From: Flavobacterium cellulosilyticum | Lineage (GTDB): Bacteria > Bacteroidota > Bacteroidia > Flavobacteriales > Flavobacteriaceae | Assembly: GCF_004349355.1 (NCBI RefSeq) | Contig: NZ_SMFK01000024.1 | Coordinates: 1 to 33,763, forward strand | DNA: 33,763 nucleotides | Direction of reading: 5' to 3' | Part shown: positions 1 to 7,607 of the stretch, piece by piece | How the letters are laid out: every line of letters begins with the position of its first letter | How positions within the stretch are numbered: the stretch's first letter is position 1 | Notes under the pieces: generated by a model | Seen by the model: only the letters and a program-made list of their open reading frames with translations | The model's database searches: none | What the model was told of the DNA's origin: nothing | Position numbers and translations under genes: made by a program

Positions 1-1
1 T

Positions 2-319
2 GATGATCCCCATAGTTTAGAAGATGTGGAATTAACCCTAGTAAAAGCCCATTTTGGAGTGGCCGAGAATTCAGCTCTTTGGGTAACTGACGATATTTTA
101 GGACAACGAGTAGCACCTTTTATTACGCAGTATTTGGCTATTGTAGTCAATAAAAACGATATTATCACGACGATGCATCAAGCGTATGATCGCATTGGTA
201 ACCAAGAATATGGTTTTGGAACGTTCATTGCGGGTCCGTCCAAAACAGCTGATATTGAACAATCTTTAGTCTTGGGAGCACATGGCGCTAGAGGATTAAA
301 GGTGTTTATTATGGGTTAG
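2..319 (+). CDS. LUD-domain protein (LutC/YkgG-like), 3' end only
   Basis: The reading frame is already open at the left edge, so only the last ~105 codons are present; the GTG at 26 is an internal valine, not a start. The visible part carries the C-terminal hallmarks of LutC-type LUD domains: GVAENSALWVTD, then a stretch reading PFITQYLAIVV, and the signature FIAGPSKTADIEQSLVLGAHG followed by a short strand ending at the stop. LutC proteins form part of the LutABC L-lactate oxidation complex, but stand-alone LUD proteins are common in Bacteroidota. With lutA and lutB not visible, the role in lactate use is an inference. Family assignment is strong. Confidence 0.85.
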   Translation, partial: DDPHSLEDVELTLVKAHFGVAENSALWVTDDILGQRVAPFITQYLAIVVNKNDIITTMHQAYDRIGNQEYGFGTFIAGPSKTADIEQSLVLGAHGARGLKVFIMG

Positions 320-581
320 TAAGGATCACTTTTTCTTTAAGAGCCCTCATTTATATGTATAAGGTAAAAAAATACACGCAATAAACCGAAACCAGCATTT
401 GATTTAAAGTTGAACAATAGATATATCACTCAAATTTAAAAATAATAGAAATTAATAAGGCTAATTATAGACTGGAAAATGGGGGTAATTTGCTCCTGAA
501 GTAGTGGTCATTTTACACTAGAATTAAGGGTTCAATATCACTGAAATTTGCACCTAAAGCTCGGGGATTAAGAATAGTGAT

Positions 582-1577
582 TTATTTCTTCTTTTGATTC
601 AAATTAACCATATAATCCGTAAGTTCTTTTGTGAAAACATCAAGTTTGAATGCGGATTCCTTGATATATATAATTATTTGTTTCAGTTCGAGTGGTGAGC
701 TGTGAGATTGATGAAGTATATCGGCAAGACCTAGAATATTGGCAATAGGCTGTCTTACTCTGTGTGAAGTCATTGCAATCATTTCTTCTAAGCCTTTAAT
801 GTACCTTTTTAAATTATTTTTTGTAGTGCTTAGTTCTTGATTTGCACTCAATAATTCTAAGGCTCTCTTTTCTTTTTCTTTGTTTTGAAAGGCAAGCTCT
901 TTATTTGCGAGGACTAATTCTGAGGCTCGCAACAACTTCTTTTTATTTTGATTTAAATAATTTATAGCAGCAATTAACAAGCTAATCGTAAAGAAACTCA
1001 TCAACAAAAATAGTGTTATTGCAAATCTAGTATTGCTCCTTTGATTTTGTTCGTTAGCTACTTTTTGCTGTTGAAGGATAAAGCCTTCTTCCTCGTTGAT
1101 GGAATTCGTTATTTTCCGGATACTGTCTGTGTAATTTTTGCCTATTCCAGAAGACACATAATCTATAGCTATAGTTAATCCCTCATTATTGCGTAATTCT
1201 ATCATTTGCAAAGCAAAATCCAATCGTTTTTTCATATAGGAGCCAAGAGAATCTACCCTTCGCCTTTGACCTGGATTATTAAGGGCAAGAAACTTAAGTT
1301 GATCTAAAGAAACGTGGATGTTGGAAGAAGAGCGATTAAAAGGATTGAGAAAAACACTGTCATGAGTAATTACATAACCTCGGGCCGACGTTTCTATATC
1401 CTTAATATGGGAAAGAATTAAATTGGAATATCTAATAACCCCTTGAGATATTTTTAACGATTGACGAGCTTCCTCATCTTTTTGGTGATTTTTATAGATC
1501 GAATAACCTATTAGACTGTTAGCCAAAATAATCAGAATACTAAATAATATAATTTTTCGTAGAAGAATCGTTTTCAT
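582..1577 (-). CDS. CHASE3 sensor protein with histidine phosphotransfer helices but no ATPase domain
   Basis: 331 residues. A first membrane helix lies at about residues 6-26 and a second at about 187-209. The region between (about 35-180) looks like a CHASE3 extracytoplasmic sensor, including the ARGYVIT segment typical of that domain. A charged coiled coil (about 215-265) leads to a DHp-like helix pair with the H-box MTSHRVRQPIANILG, placing the candidate phospho-histidine at H272. The protein stops 59 residues later, after the second helix. There is no N box or G box, and the 260 bases downstream show no frame that would restore a HATPase domain. It is therefore either a natural kinase-less sensor that needs a partner kinase or a decayed histidine kinase. 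The next gene downstream (LUD) points the opposite way and gives no hint of the pathway. Confidence 0.75.
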   Translation of the reverse strand: MKTILLRKIILFSILIILANSLIGYSIYKNHQKDEEARQSLKISQGVIRYSNLILSHIKDIETSARGYVITHDSVFLNPFNRSSSNIHVSLDQLKFLALNNPGQRRRVDSLGSYMKKRLDFALQMIELRNNEGLTIAIDYVSSGIGKNYTDSIRKITNSINEEEGFILQQQKVANEQNQRSNTRFAITLFLLMSFFTISLLIAAINYLNQNKKKLLRASELVLANKELAFQNKEKEKRALELLSANQELSTTKNNLKRYIKGLEEMIAMTSHRVRQPIANILGLADILHQSHSSPLELKQIIIYIKESAFKLDVFTKELTDYMVNLNQKKK

Positions 1578-1843
1578 GGGATATTTTTTTAGTATTTCGA
1601 AACTAATAATTTAGCCTAGAATTTATTTACAAAAACAGCTGCCTTCATTAAGATAATCTCCAACTAATAGAGCACAGATATATATTAGTTTAAAAATTAA
1701 AGAAAAATCAAGTATATACTGAATTACTTTAAAACTAATATATCAATCGATTATATAAATTTACAATTTAAAAAGACATTCCATCTATTTATTTGTTATT
1801 TATATGATATTTCTATTAAAAATTAATAATTTTTTTATTAACC

Positions 1844-2746
1844 TTACGCAACTTTCTCCTCATACAAATGCTTCTGAAACTCTATAAACAGCGTACTGAT
1901 GTTTGATACATTACCCAATACCGCTTTTGCGTCTTCGAGAGATTGATATTTGTTTGTGAGTAAGATTGGTAGTTTTTCTTGGTCGAGTTCTTCTACGCCT
2001 GTTTCTATGTATTTACTCAGTACGAATTCTATGAATTCTTTTTGTTTGTTGTCTAGTAAGGCAAAAATCGTGGCTTGTGCTTCAGCGACTCTTTCTTCTC
2101 TAGTCATTGGCTTTATATCGCTATTGAAAACAAATTCTAGCACATCGAATAAATCGCTGTTTTCTGCGTTTATAAGTTGCTGTAAAGTGGTAAGTTCTTC
2201 TTTGCCAAAACCTGCATCATCAAGCTTCTCTAAAAAGGTTCTTCTAGTCATTGGATTGCTCCAAAGTTCTCTTAGCTCTGCTTCACTCTTAAAGAGATTA
2301 GGCAATCCAAATATATTATTTAGAAATTCCACTGCCGACATTGGTATACCATCTGCGCTCCAGAATGATGTTGCCATCATGTGTTGAATTTCAAATTCTT
2401 TACCGTTTCTTAATTTAATTTTTACTTTCTTTTTGCAGACAAAAGGTTGTTGCCCACATTTAAGGCAAGGAGGCTTCGGTTCACTCGGACAAATACAAGG
2501 AAGTTGATTGCAAATTTCACAAGGTTTTTTTGGCCGTGGTGGTTTAGGTTGTGGCTCTGGCTCCAATGGCTCTCCATCCCTTTCCGGGTCTGCAAAGTGG
2601 TGATAGGCATCTACAAAATCATAAATGGTAAAAAAGTCCTTGCCTTCAAAAAGTCGGGTTCCTCTACCTACGATTTGTTTAAATTCTATCATATAGGCTT
2701 TGCCACAATAAGTACAGGTTTTAGGTATAGCCATATTGCTACTCAT
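1844..2746 (-). pseudogene. hsdR: Chimeric remnant: excisionase-like N-terminus joined to the C-terminal third of type I restriction subunit HsdR
   Basis: From residue 19 onward this is the C-terminal part of an EcoEI-type HsdR: helicase motif VI (MIEFKQIVGRGTRLF), then FFTIYDFVDAYHHF, a Pro-rich linker with Cys pairs (CEIC, CIC, CLKC) that could bind zinc, and the helical C-terminal domain that docks on the methylase core. The endonuclease and most of the helicase, roughly 500 residues in this family, are missing, as are hsdM and hsdS, so it cannot cut DNA. The first 18 residues, MSSNMAIPKTCTYCGKAY, do not belong to HsdR; they resemble the Cys-containing start of helix-turn-helix/excisionase-like proteins that I recall next to tyrosine integrases in flavobacterial islands. 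I chose the ATG at 2746 because it begins that recognisable sequence; an ATG at 2767 is in frame. The fusion point is near 2692. It lies just downstream of mnmE in the same orientation. Confidence 0.8.
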
Positions 2747-2758
2747 GATCCAAATGTT

Positions 2759-2939
2759 ATGTAGCAAAATGTAGCATCATTTGTCCAAACTTGTTGCCAT
2801 TTCAATTTGGGCAACAAAAACATACATTGGGCAACAAATTAGCAAAAAATATATCACATTAAGAGATTGTGGCCAACAAATAAGAGAAGAATGTTTAGTG
2901 TAACGTCAATAAGAACAAGGAGTTAACAAATAAGAGAAG
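2759..2939. repeat. Cluster of short direct and inverted repeats between the hsdR remnant and mnmE (possible integrase attachment region)
   Basis: Three pairs of direct repeats sit in about 180 bases: atgtagca at 2759-2766 and 2769-2776; ttgggcaacaaa at 2807-2818 and 2827-2838, with an inverted copy ttgttgcc at 2791-2798; and aacaaataagagaag at 2875-2889 and 2925-2939, exactly 50 bases apart. Short repeats of this size beside a gene end are what arm-type and core binding sites of a tyrosine recombinase look like. The last copy ends six bases from the mnmE stop codon. No integrase gene remains in the window, so attachment-site function is an inference. Confidence 0.5.
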
Positions 2940-2944
2940 TAGAA

Positions 2945-4357
2945 TTACTTTCCGATACAGAAATTCGCAAATATGTTTCCTAATAGCTCGTCATTGCTTA
3001 CCTGCCCTGTGATGGTTCCAAACTGATACAAAGCTTCTTTGATGTCGATCGCCATTAAATCGCTTGAAAGATTGGTTTCGAGTCCGTATTTTACTTTTGA
3101 GACTTCGTCCAAAGCTTTTAGCAAAGAATCATAATGACGTGTATTGGTTACGATGGTTTCGTTATTACGCAAAGCGCCAGTATTTACAAAAGATAGCAAT
3201 TTATTTTTGAGTTCATCAACGCCAATTTTTTCTTTAGCAGAAATGTAAATAGTTGTAAGTTGTTGGTTGTTTGTTGCTAGTTTTCTATCTATCTTATTTA
3301 TCGTTTCTTTAGAAAGCAAGTCTTTTTTATTGATGATAACTAATATTGGTTTTAGAGGAAATTGGTTTCTTGTTTTTCCAACTTCAAGAAGAAGGGATTC
3401 TAATATTCCATCTACTGACAACCTAGAGCCATCAACTAAATACAAAACTACCTGCGCTTGTTCTATTTTTTCGAAAGTTTTTCGGATTCCAATGCTTTCT
3501 ATATGGTCTTCTGTTTCTCGAATTCCAGCGGTATCAATGAATCGAAAACCAATCCCTCCAATGACCAATTCGTCTTCGATGGTATCACGAGTGGTCCCTG
3601 CAATGTGAGAAACAATAGCGCGTTCTTCGTTTAATAAAGCATTCAAAAGCGTTGATTTCCCTACATTGGGTTCACCTACAATCGCAACAGGAATCCCGTT
3701 TTTAATTACGTTTCCAACGGCAAAAGAATCAATCAATCGTTTCAGTACAAATTCGATTCGGTTTAATAATTCGTGAAATTGAGTTCTGTCTGCAAATTCT
3801 ACATCTTCCTCGGCAAAGTCCAATTCGAGTTCAATTAGTGAAGCAAAATTCAATAATTCTTCCCTTAGTTTGGCAATTTCATTAGAAAAACCACCCCGCA
3901 TTTGTTGCATAGCAATTTGATGAGATGCTTCATTATCTGATGAAATTAAATCGGCTACAGCTTCGGCTTGAGATAAATCGAGTTTTCCGTTTAAAAAGGC
4001 TCTTAAAGTGAATTCTCCGGGGTTTGCCATTCGACACCCTTTTCGAAGCAATAATTGAATAATTTGTTGTTGTATGTAAGTAGAGCCATGACAAGAAATT
4101 TCAATCGTATTTTCGCCTGTATAGGAATGTGGTCCTTTGAAAATGGAAACCAAAACTTCATCCAGCGTTTTATTTTCGTCTATAATATGTCCAAGATGTA
4201 AAGTATGGGATTTCTGTTTGGATAAATCTTTTCCTTTGATGGATTGAAAAACCGAATTTCCTATGGAAATAGCTTCTAATCCAGAAATTCTAATTATGGC
4301 AATTGCTCCTGCTCCTGAAGGTGTGGCTAATGCCACGATTGAATCGTTGTACAACAT
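2945..4357 (-). CDS. mnmE: tRNA uridine-5-carboxymethylaminomethyl(34) synthesis GTPase MnmE
   Basis: 470 residues, full length. MnmE works with MnmG to install the (carboxymethyl)aminomethyl group on wobble U34 of certain tRNAs in the cytoplasm. The N-terminal folate-binding/dimerisation domain begins DSIVALATPSGAGAIAIIRISG. The G domain, inserted in the helical domain, has G1 GEPNVGKS at 228-235, G2 AGTTRDT near 253-259, G3 DTAG at 275-278 and G4 NKKD. The protein ends in the family's conserved C-terminal CIGK motif with its catalytic cysteine (C467). It is transcribed alone from a promoter about 20 bases upstream. Its 3' end faces the hsdR island remnant; the same gene (trmE/thdF) is the insertion site of Salmonella genomic island 1, so this position is a plausible integration hot spot. 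Confidence 0.98.
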   Translation of the reverse strand: MLYNDSIVALATPSGAGAIAIIRISGLEAISIGNSVFQSIKGKDLSKQKSHTLHLGHIIDENKTLDEVLVSIFKGPHSYTGENTIEISCHGSTYIQQQIIQLLLRKGCRMANPGEFTLRAFLNGKLDLSQAEAVADLISSDNEASHQIAMQQMRGGFSNEIAKLREELLNFASLIELELDFAEEDVEFADRTQFHELLNRIEFVLKRLIDSFAVGNVIKNGIPVAIVGEPNVGKSTLLNALLNEERAIVSHIAGTTRDTIEDELVIGGIGFRFIDTAGIRETEDHIESIGIRKTFEKIEQAQVVLYLVDGSRLSVDGILESLLLEVGKTRNQFPLKPILVIINKKDLLSKETINKIDRKLATNNQQLTTIYISAKEKIGVDELKNKLLSFVNTGALRNNETIVTNTRHYDSLLKALDEVSKVKYGLETNLSSDLMAIDIKEALYQFGTITGQVSNDELLGNIFANFCIGK

Positions 4358-4375
4358 TTATTTAATTATTGAATA

Positions 4376-4383
4376 CAAAGTTA
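4376..4383 (-). promoter_or_regulatory. -7 box of mnmE promoter
   Basis: On the minus strand the sequence reads TAACTTTG, a perfect match to the Bacteroidota -7 consensus TAnnTTTG. It would start transcription only about a dozen bases before the mnmE ATG. No clear TTG -33 element is seen at the usual spacing. Confidence 0.5.
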
Positions 4384-4505
4384 GTAAATCTAAATTAGTA
4401 TTGATTTAAATTATTAGTCTCTGTTTTTTTTTATATAAAGTAAATGTGTTTTTTTAGGTCACATAAAAAAACGATAAATAACTGGGAATTAATCTGATAA
4501 AACTG

Positions 4506-4513
4506 TACCTTTA
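4506..4513 (+). promoter_or_regulatory. Probable -7 box for the first universal stress protein gene
   Basis: TACCTTTA matches seven of eight positions of TAnnTTTG. It overlaps the upstream in-frame ATG at 4513, which argues that translation begins at the downstream ATG at 4552 instead. No convincing -33 element is visible. Confidence 0.4.
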
Positions 4514-4551
4514 TGAATGTAAGCATGTGTATAATTCTTAATAAATTTAAA

Positions 4552-5382
4552 ATGAAACGTATACTTTTTCCAACAGATTTTTCCGAAGTTGCTACAAACG
4601 CATTTTCTTATGCATTAGAATTTGCCAATTTAATTGAAGGCGAAGTAATCGTATTGCATTCGTTTGATTTAATTCCAATGGACAATCAATTTTTTCCAGA
4701 AAATTTCACAGAATTATACGATTCAATAGAATTGGCAAATTTCGAACAGTTTAAAGAGGAAATTCCCAAACTTCGCCAAATAATGGAAAAACGTAATTAC
4801 GAACACATCAAAATGACTCACCGACTTATGGAAGGAGATTTATTTACGAATATAAAGAAGTCAATTCTAGAGGATAAAATAGATTATATAGTTATGGGAA
4901 CTTCAGCTGAAAGAGAATGGGAAGCTCTTTTTGCAGGTTCAAATTCAGGTTCTGTAATTTTAGGTTTAAACGTACCAATGATTTGTGTACCAATGGGAGT
5001 GCAATTTAAAAAATTTAAAAAAATAGGATATATCAATCACTATACACCAAATGATGAAAAAGCACTTTATTCCCTATTGGATATCGCTAAAAAAGCGAAT
5101 GCTAAAATAAAAAGCCTTTATGTAAAAACCAGCAATAGCGATATTGACACAGAATATATTGAAAAATGGGAAGCTGAGTTTAAACAAGAACCAATTGCAT
5201 TTTGTATGATTCAAAGTGAGGATATCAAGGCAGTAGAACTGGATTTTATTTCTAAGCAAGAAATAGATATTTTAACCATACTAACCTATAAAAGTAGTTT
5301 GTTTGAAAACATGTTTGTTCCTAATTATTCTAAAAAAACAGAATCAGAAATTCAAATTCCAATTTTGGTTATTCATGCTTAA
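4552..5382 (+). CDS. Universal stress protein, tandem UspA domains (first of a pair)
   Basis: 276 residues from the ATG at 4552, where the family start MKRILFPTDFSEVATNAF begins; an in-frame ATG 39 bases upstream overlaps the likely promoter and adds 13 residues absent from the paralogue. The first half (about 1-145) is a UspA domain and the second half a diverged one. The nucleotide-binding loop of the first domain reads GTSAEREWEALFAGSNSG: the second glycine of the usual G-2x-G-9x-G(S/T) pattern is alanine, so ATP binding may be weakened. USPs of this class act in the cytoplasm under starvation, redox or envelope stress; the exact role is unknown. The following gene is a close paralogue 96 bases downstream in the same direction, probably a duplication. 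Confidence 0.88.
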   Translation: MKRILFPTDFSEVATNAFSYALEFANLIEGEVIVLHSFDLIPMDNQFFPENFTELYDSIELANFEQFKEEIPKLRQIMEKRNYEHIKMTHRLMEGDLFTNIKKSILEDKIDYIVMGTSAEREWEALFAGSNSGSVILGLNVPMICVPMGVQFKKFKKIGYINHYTPNDEKALYSLLDIAKKANAKIKSLYVKTSNSDIDTEYIEKWEAEFKQEPIAFCMIQSEDIKAVELDFISKQEIDILTILTYKSSLFENMFVPNYSKKTESEIQIPILVIHA

Positions 5383-5478
5383 CAGAATTGTTAACGTGCA
5401 TGTAATTGATGTTTAATGCGTTGTAGATGCTATTTTGTGTAAGTTTTAAATGGGTTATTCATATTAATAATATAGAAA

Positions 5479-6309
5479 ATGAAAAAAATTTTGTTTCCAA
5501 CAGATTTTTCCGAAGTGGCAAATAATGCATTTATTCATGCTTTGGAATTTGCGAAAATAGTAAATGGTGAAATTATTTTATTGCACACATTTGAACTTCC
5601 AGTGTATGACAATCAATTTTTTCCAGAAAATTATAACATCCTTTTTGATTCACTACAGTTGTCTCAATTTGACATGTTTAAGGATGAAATCCCTAAACTT
5701 CGTTCTATTGCCAAAGAACGAAACTTAGATAAAATTAAATTGAGCCACAGATTGATGGATGGTAACTTGATTTATAACATTAAAAAGGCAATCAAGGAAG
5801 ATGCTATTGATTTTGTAGTAATGGGAACTTCTGGGGCAAATGGATGGGAAGCCTTTTTTTTAGGAACGAATACAGGCAATGTTTTGTCAGTTGTTGAAGT
5901 TCCTGTTTTGAGTGTTCCATTGGAGGCAGAATTCAAAAAAATTAAAACAATTGGGTTTACAACTCGATATAGAAATAAAGATAAAAAAGCTCTCAAGGAA
6001 GTACTTAAAATCGCAAAAAAAACGCATGCCGAAGTGCGTTGTCTTTACGTTAAAACAGCTAACTCTGATGTCTCAGATGAAAAAATAAAAAAATGGGAAA
6101 CCGAATTTAAAGGAGAACCAATCGTGTTTTCAGTAATCCCAAGTGAAGATATAAAAGACACTATATTTGATTTTGTATTATATAAAGAAATTGACATTTT
6201 GGCCATGATAACCTATAAACGAAACTTTTTTGCAGAATTATTCAATCCTAGTTTAACAATCAAATTTTTAAATACATTATGCATTCCAATTTTGGCAATG
6301 CATGAGTAA
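5479..6309 (+). CDS. Universal stress protein, tandem UspA domains (second of a pair)
   Basis: 276 residues, the same length as its upstream neighbour and similar throughout (shared FPTDFSEVA.NAF start, DNQFFPENF/Y, IPKLR, KKWETEFK.EPI). In contrast to the neighbour, its first domain keeps the complete ATP-type loop: GTSGANGWEAFFLGTNTG fits G-2x-G-9x-G-T. The second domain again lacks it. The pair probably arose by tandem duplication followed by divergence of the nucleotide site. A possible separate promoter (TTG at 5406-5408, 22 bases, TATTTTG at 5431) precedes it but is one base short of the consensus. The gene ends at a strong hairpin shared with dnaN, which converges from the other side. 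Confidence 0.9.
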   Translation: MKKILFPTDFSEVANNAFIHALEFAKIVNGEIILLHTFELPVYDNQFFPENYNILFDSLQLSQFDMFKDEIPKLRSIAKERNLDKIKLSHRLMDGNLIYNIKKAIKEDAIDFVVMGTSGANGWEAFFLGTNTGNVLSVVEVPVLSVPLEAEFKKIKTIGFTTRYRNKDKKALKEVLKIAKKTHAEVRCLYVKTANSDVSDEKIKKWETEFKGEPIVFSVIPSEDIKDTIFDFVLYKEIDILAMITYKRNFFAELFNPSLTIKFLNTLCIPILAMHE

Positions 6310-6312
6310 AAA

Positions 6313-6340
6313 AAAACATCCCGATTTATAGGGATGTTTT
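6313..6340. terminator. Bidirectional terminator between the usp pair and dnaN
   Basis: Perfect 10-bp stem aaaacatccc / gggatgtttt around an 8-base loop. The A and T runs at the ends of the arms let it act in both directions, fitting its place between two convergent genes. Confidence 0.85.
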
Positions 6341-6381
6341 GCAAAAAAATGGTTTGGTTAGTTTGGTATTATATTTAAAAA

Positions 6382-7500
6382 TTAGTTATTCAACATTACT
6401 GGCATTACAAGCATTGTCACTGTTTCACCATCCTCTAATCCATCAATAGGAGTTAGGATTCCTGCTCTATTTGGTAAAGACATTTCAAGCATAATCATAT
6501 CCGATTGTAAATTGGTCAACATCTCAGTAAGGAAACGGGAATTGTACCCAATTTGCATATCATCACCTTGATAATCACAAGTCAACCTTTCTTCAGCTTT
6601 GTTAGAGTAATCAATATCTTCTGCAGAAATATTCAATTCTGCTCCAGCTATTTTCAATCTAATTTGGTGTGTGGTTTTGTTAGAGAAAATCGCAACACGA
6701 CGCACTGAGCTCAAGAATTGAGAACGATCTATCATCAATTTATTTGGATTTTCTTTTGGAATTACCGCTTCATAGTTCGGATATTTTCCATCAATCAAAC
6801 GACACATCAAGATATAATTATCGAAAGAAAAAGTGGCATTTGAATCGTTATATTCAATTTTCACTTCAGCATCAGAGGTACTTAAAATATTTTTTAGAAT
6901 GGTCAAAGGTTTCTTTGGCATAATAAAATCAGCTACTTGTGATGCAGTAACATCAGTTCGCGCATATTTCACTAATTTGTGAGCGTCCGTAGCTACAAAT
7001 GTTAATCCTTGTGGAGAAAATTGAAAGAAAACACCAGACATCACGGGACGTAAGTCATCATTTCCTGCTGCAAAAATGGTTTTGCTTATGGCAGTTGCCA
7101 ATACATCGGCAGGAACTAAAGTAACAGATGGTTCTTCAAGGTTTACAGATTTTGGAAACTCTTCTCCTGGTGCATATGCTAATGCATATTTTCCAGAATT
7201 GGAACTAATTTCTATTGTGCTGTTTTCTTCAACAGTAAAAGTTAAAGGTTGTTCTGGAAATGTTTTTAGGATTTCCAATAATAATTTTGCTGGAACAGCT
7301 ACACTTCCTTTACTAGTAGAATCGATATCTAAAGTTGCAGACATCGTTGTCTCTAAATCAGAGGCAGAAACAGTTAAGATTGCATGGTTTAATTCGAATA
7401 GAAAATTATCTAAAATAGGCAAAGTATTACTACTGTTGATTACGCTACCCAATACTTGTAATTGCTTTAATAAGTACGAACTCGATACTATAAATTTCAT
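6382..7500 (-). CDS. dnaN: DNA polymerase III subunit beta (sliding clamp)
   Basis: 372 residues, the standard length for the three-domain clamp. It begins MKFIVSSSYLLKQLQVLGSV, contains the inter-domain motifs SGVFFQFSPQGLTFVATDAHKL and LIDGKYPNYEAVIP, and ends in the conserved hydrophobic tail TMLVMPVML typical of the clamp's C-terminus. The protein forms a dimeric ring that tethers DNA polymerase III and other clamp-binding enzymes to DNA. Here it is not next to dnaA; it lies downstream of gldG on the same strand, separated by about 100 bases that contain its own promoter box. The gene order gldF-gldG-dnaN agrees with my recollection of Flavobacterium chromosomes. Confidence 0.98.
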   Translation of the reverse strand: MKFIVSSSYLLKQLQVLGSVINSSNTLPILDNFLFELNHAILTVSASDLETTMSATLDIDSTSKGSVAVPAKLLLEILKTFPEQPLTFTVEENSTIEISSNSGKYALAYAPGEEFPKSVNLEEPSVTLVPADVLATAISKTIFAAGNDDLRPVMSGVFFQFSPQGLTFVATDAHKLVKYARTDVTASQVADFIMPKKPLTILKNILSTSDAEVKIEYNDSNATFSFDNYILMCRLIDGKYPNYEAVIPKENPNKLMIDRSQFLSSVRRVAIFSNKTTHQIRLKIAGAELNISAEDIDYSNKAEERLTCDYQGDDMQIGYNSRFLTEMLTNLQSDMIMLEMSLPNRAGILTPIDGLEDGETVTMLVMPVMLNN

Positions 7501-7561
7501 CTGTTATGTTTTATTTTATGTAGTATAAATTTTAAGTAATTTAAAAATAATATACGAAGTA

Positions 7562-7569
7562 CAAATATA
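7562..7569 (-). promoter_or_regulatory. -7 box of dnaN promoter
   Basis: Minus-strand TATATTTG matches TAnnTTTG exactly and would give a leader of about 55 bases. No TTG -33 element is evident upstream. Confidence 0.45.
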
Positions 7570-7607
7570 TCGTAACTATCTTAAGTATAAAACTTTTTTT
7601 ATTAACA

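Noticed and set aside
26..319. A complete 97-residue gene starting with GTG at 26
   Set aside because: The frame is open to the left edge and the residues before the GTG continue the LUD domain, so it is the end of a longer gene.
1844..2746. A working restriction system next to mnmE
   Set aside because: The endonuclease and most of the helicase of HsdR are missing, and no hsdM or hsdS is present.
1950..2764. Plus-strand ORFs opposite the hsdR remnant
   Set aside because: Their translations are low-complexity mirror images of the minus-strand gene, with no motif or signal of their own.
2759..2939. CRISPR-like array
   Set aside because: The repeats are short, of three different kinds and only two copies each, with no regular spacers and no cas genes.
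4513..4551. Upstream ATG as the start of the first universal stress protein
   Set aside because: It overlaps a likely -7 box and adds 13 residues not found in the paralogue; the family start is at 4552.
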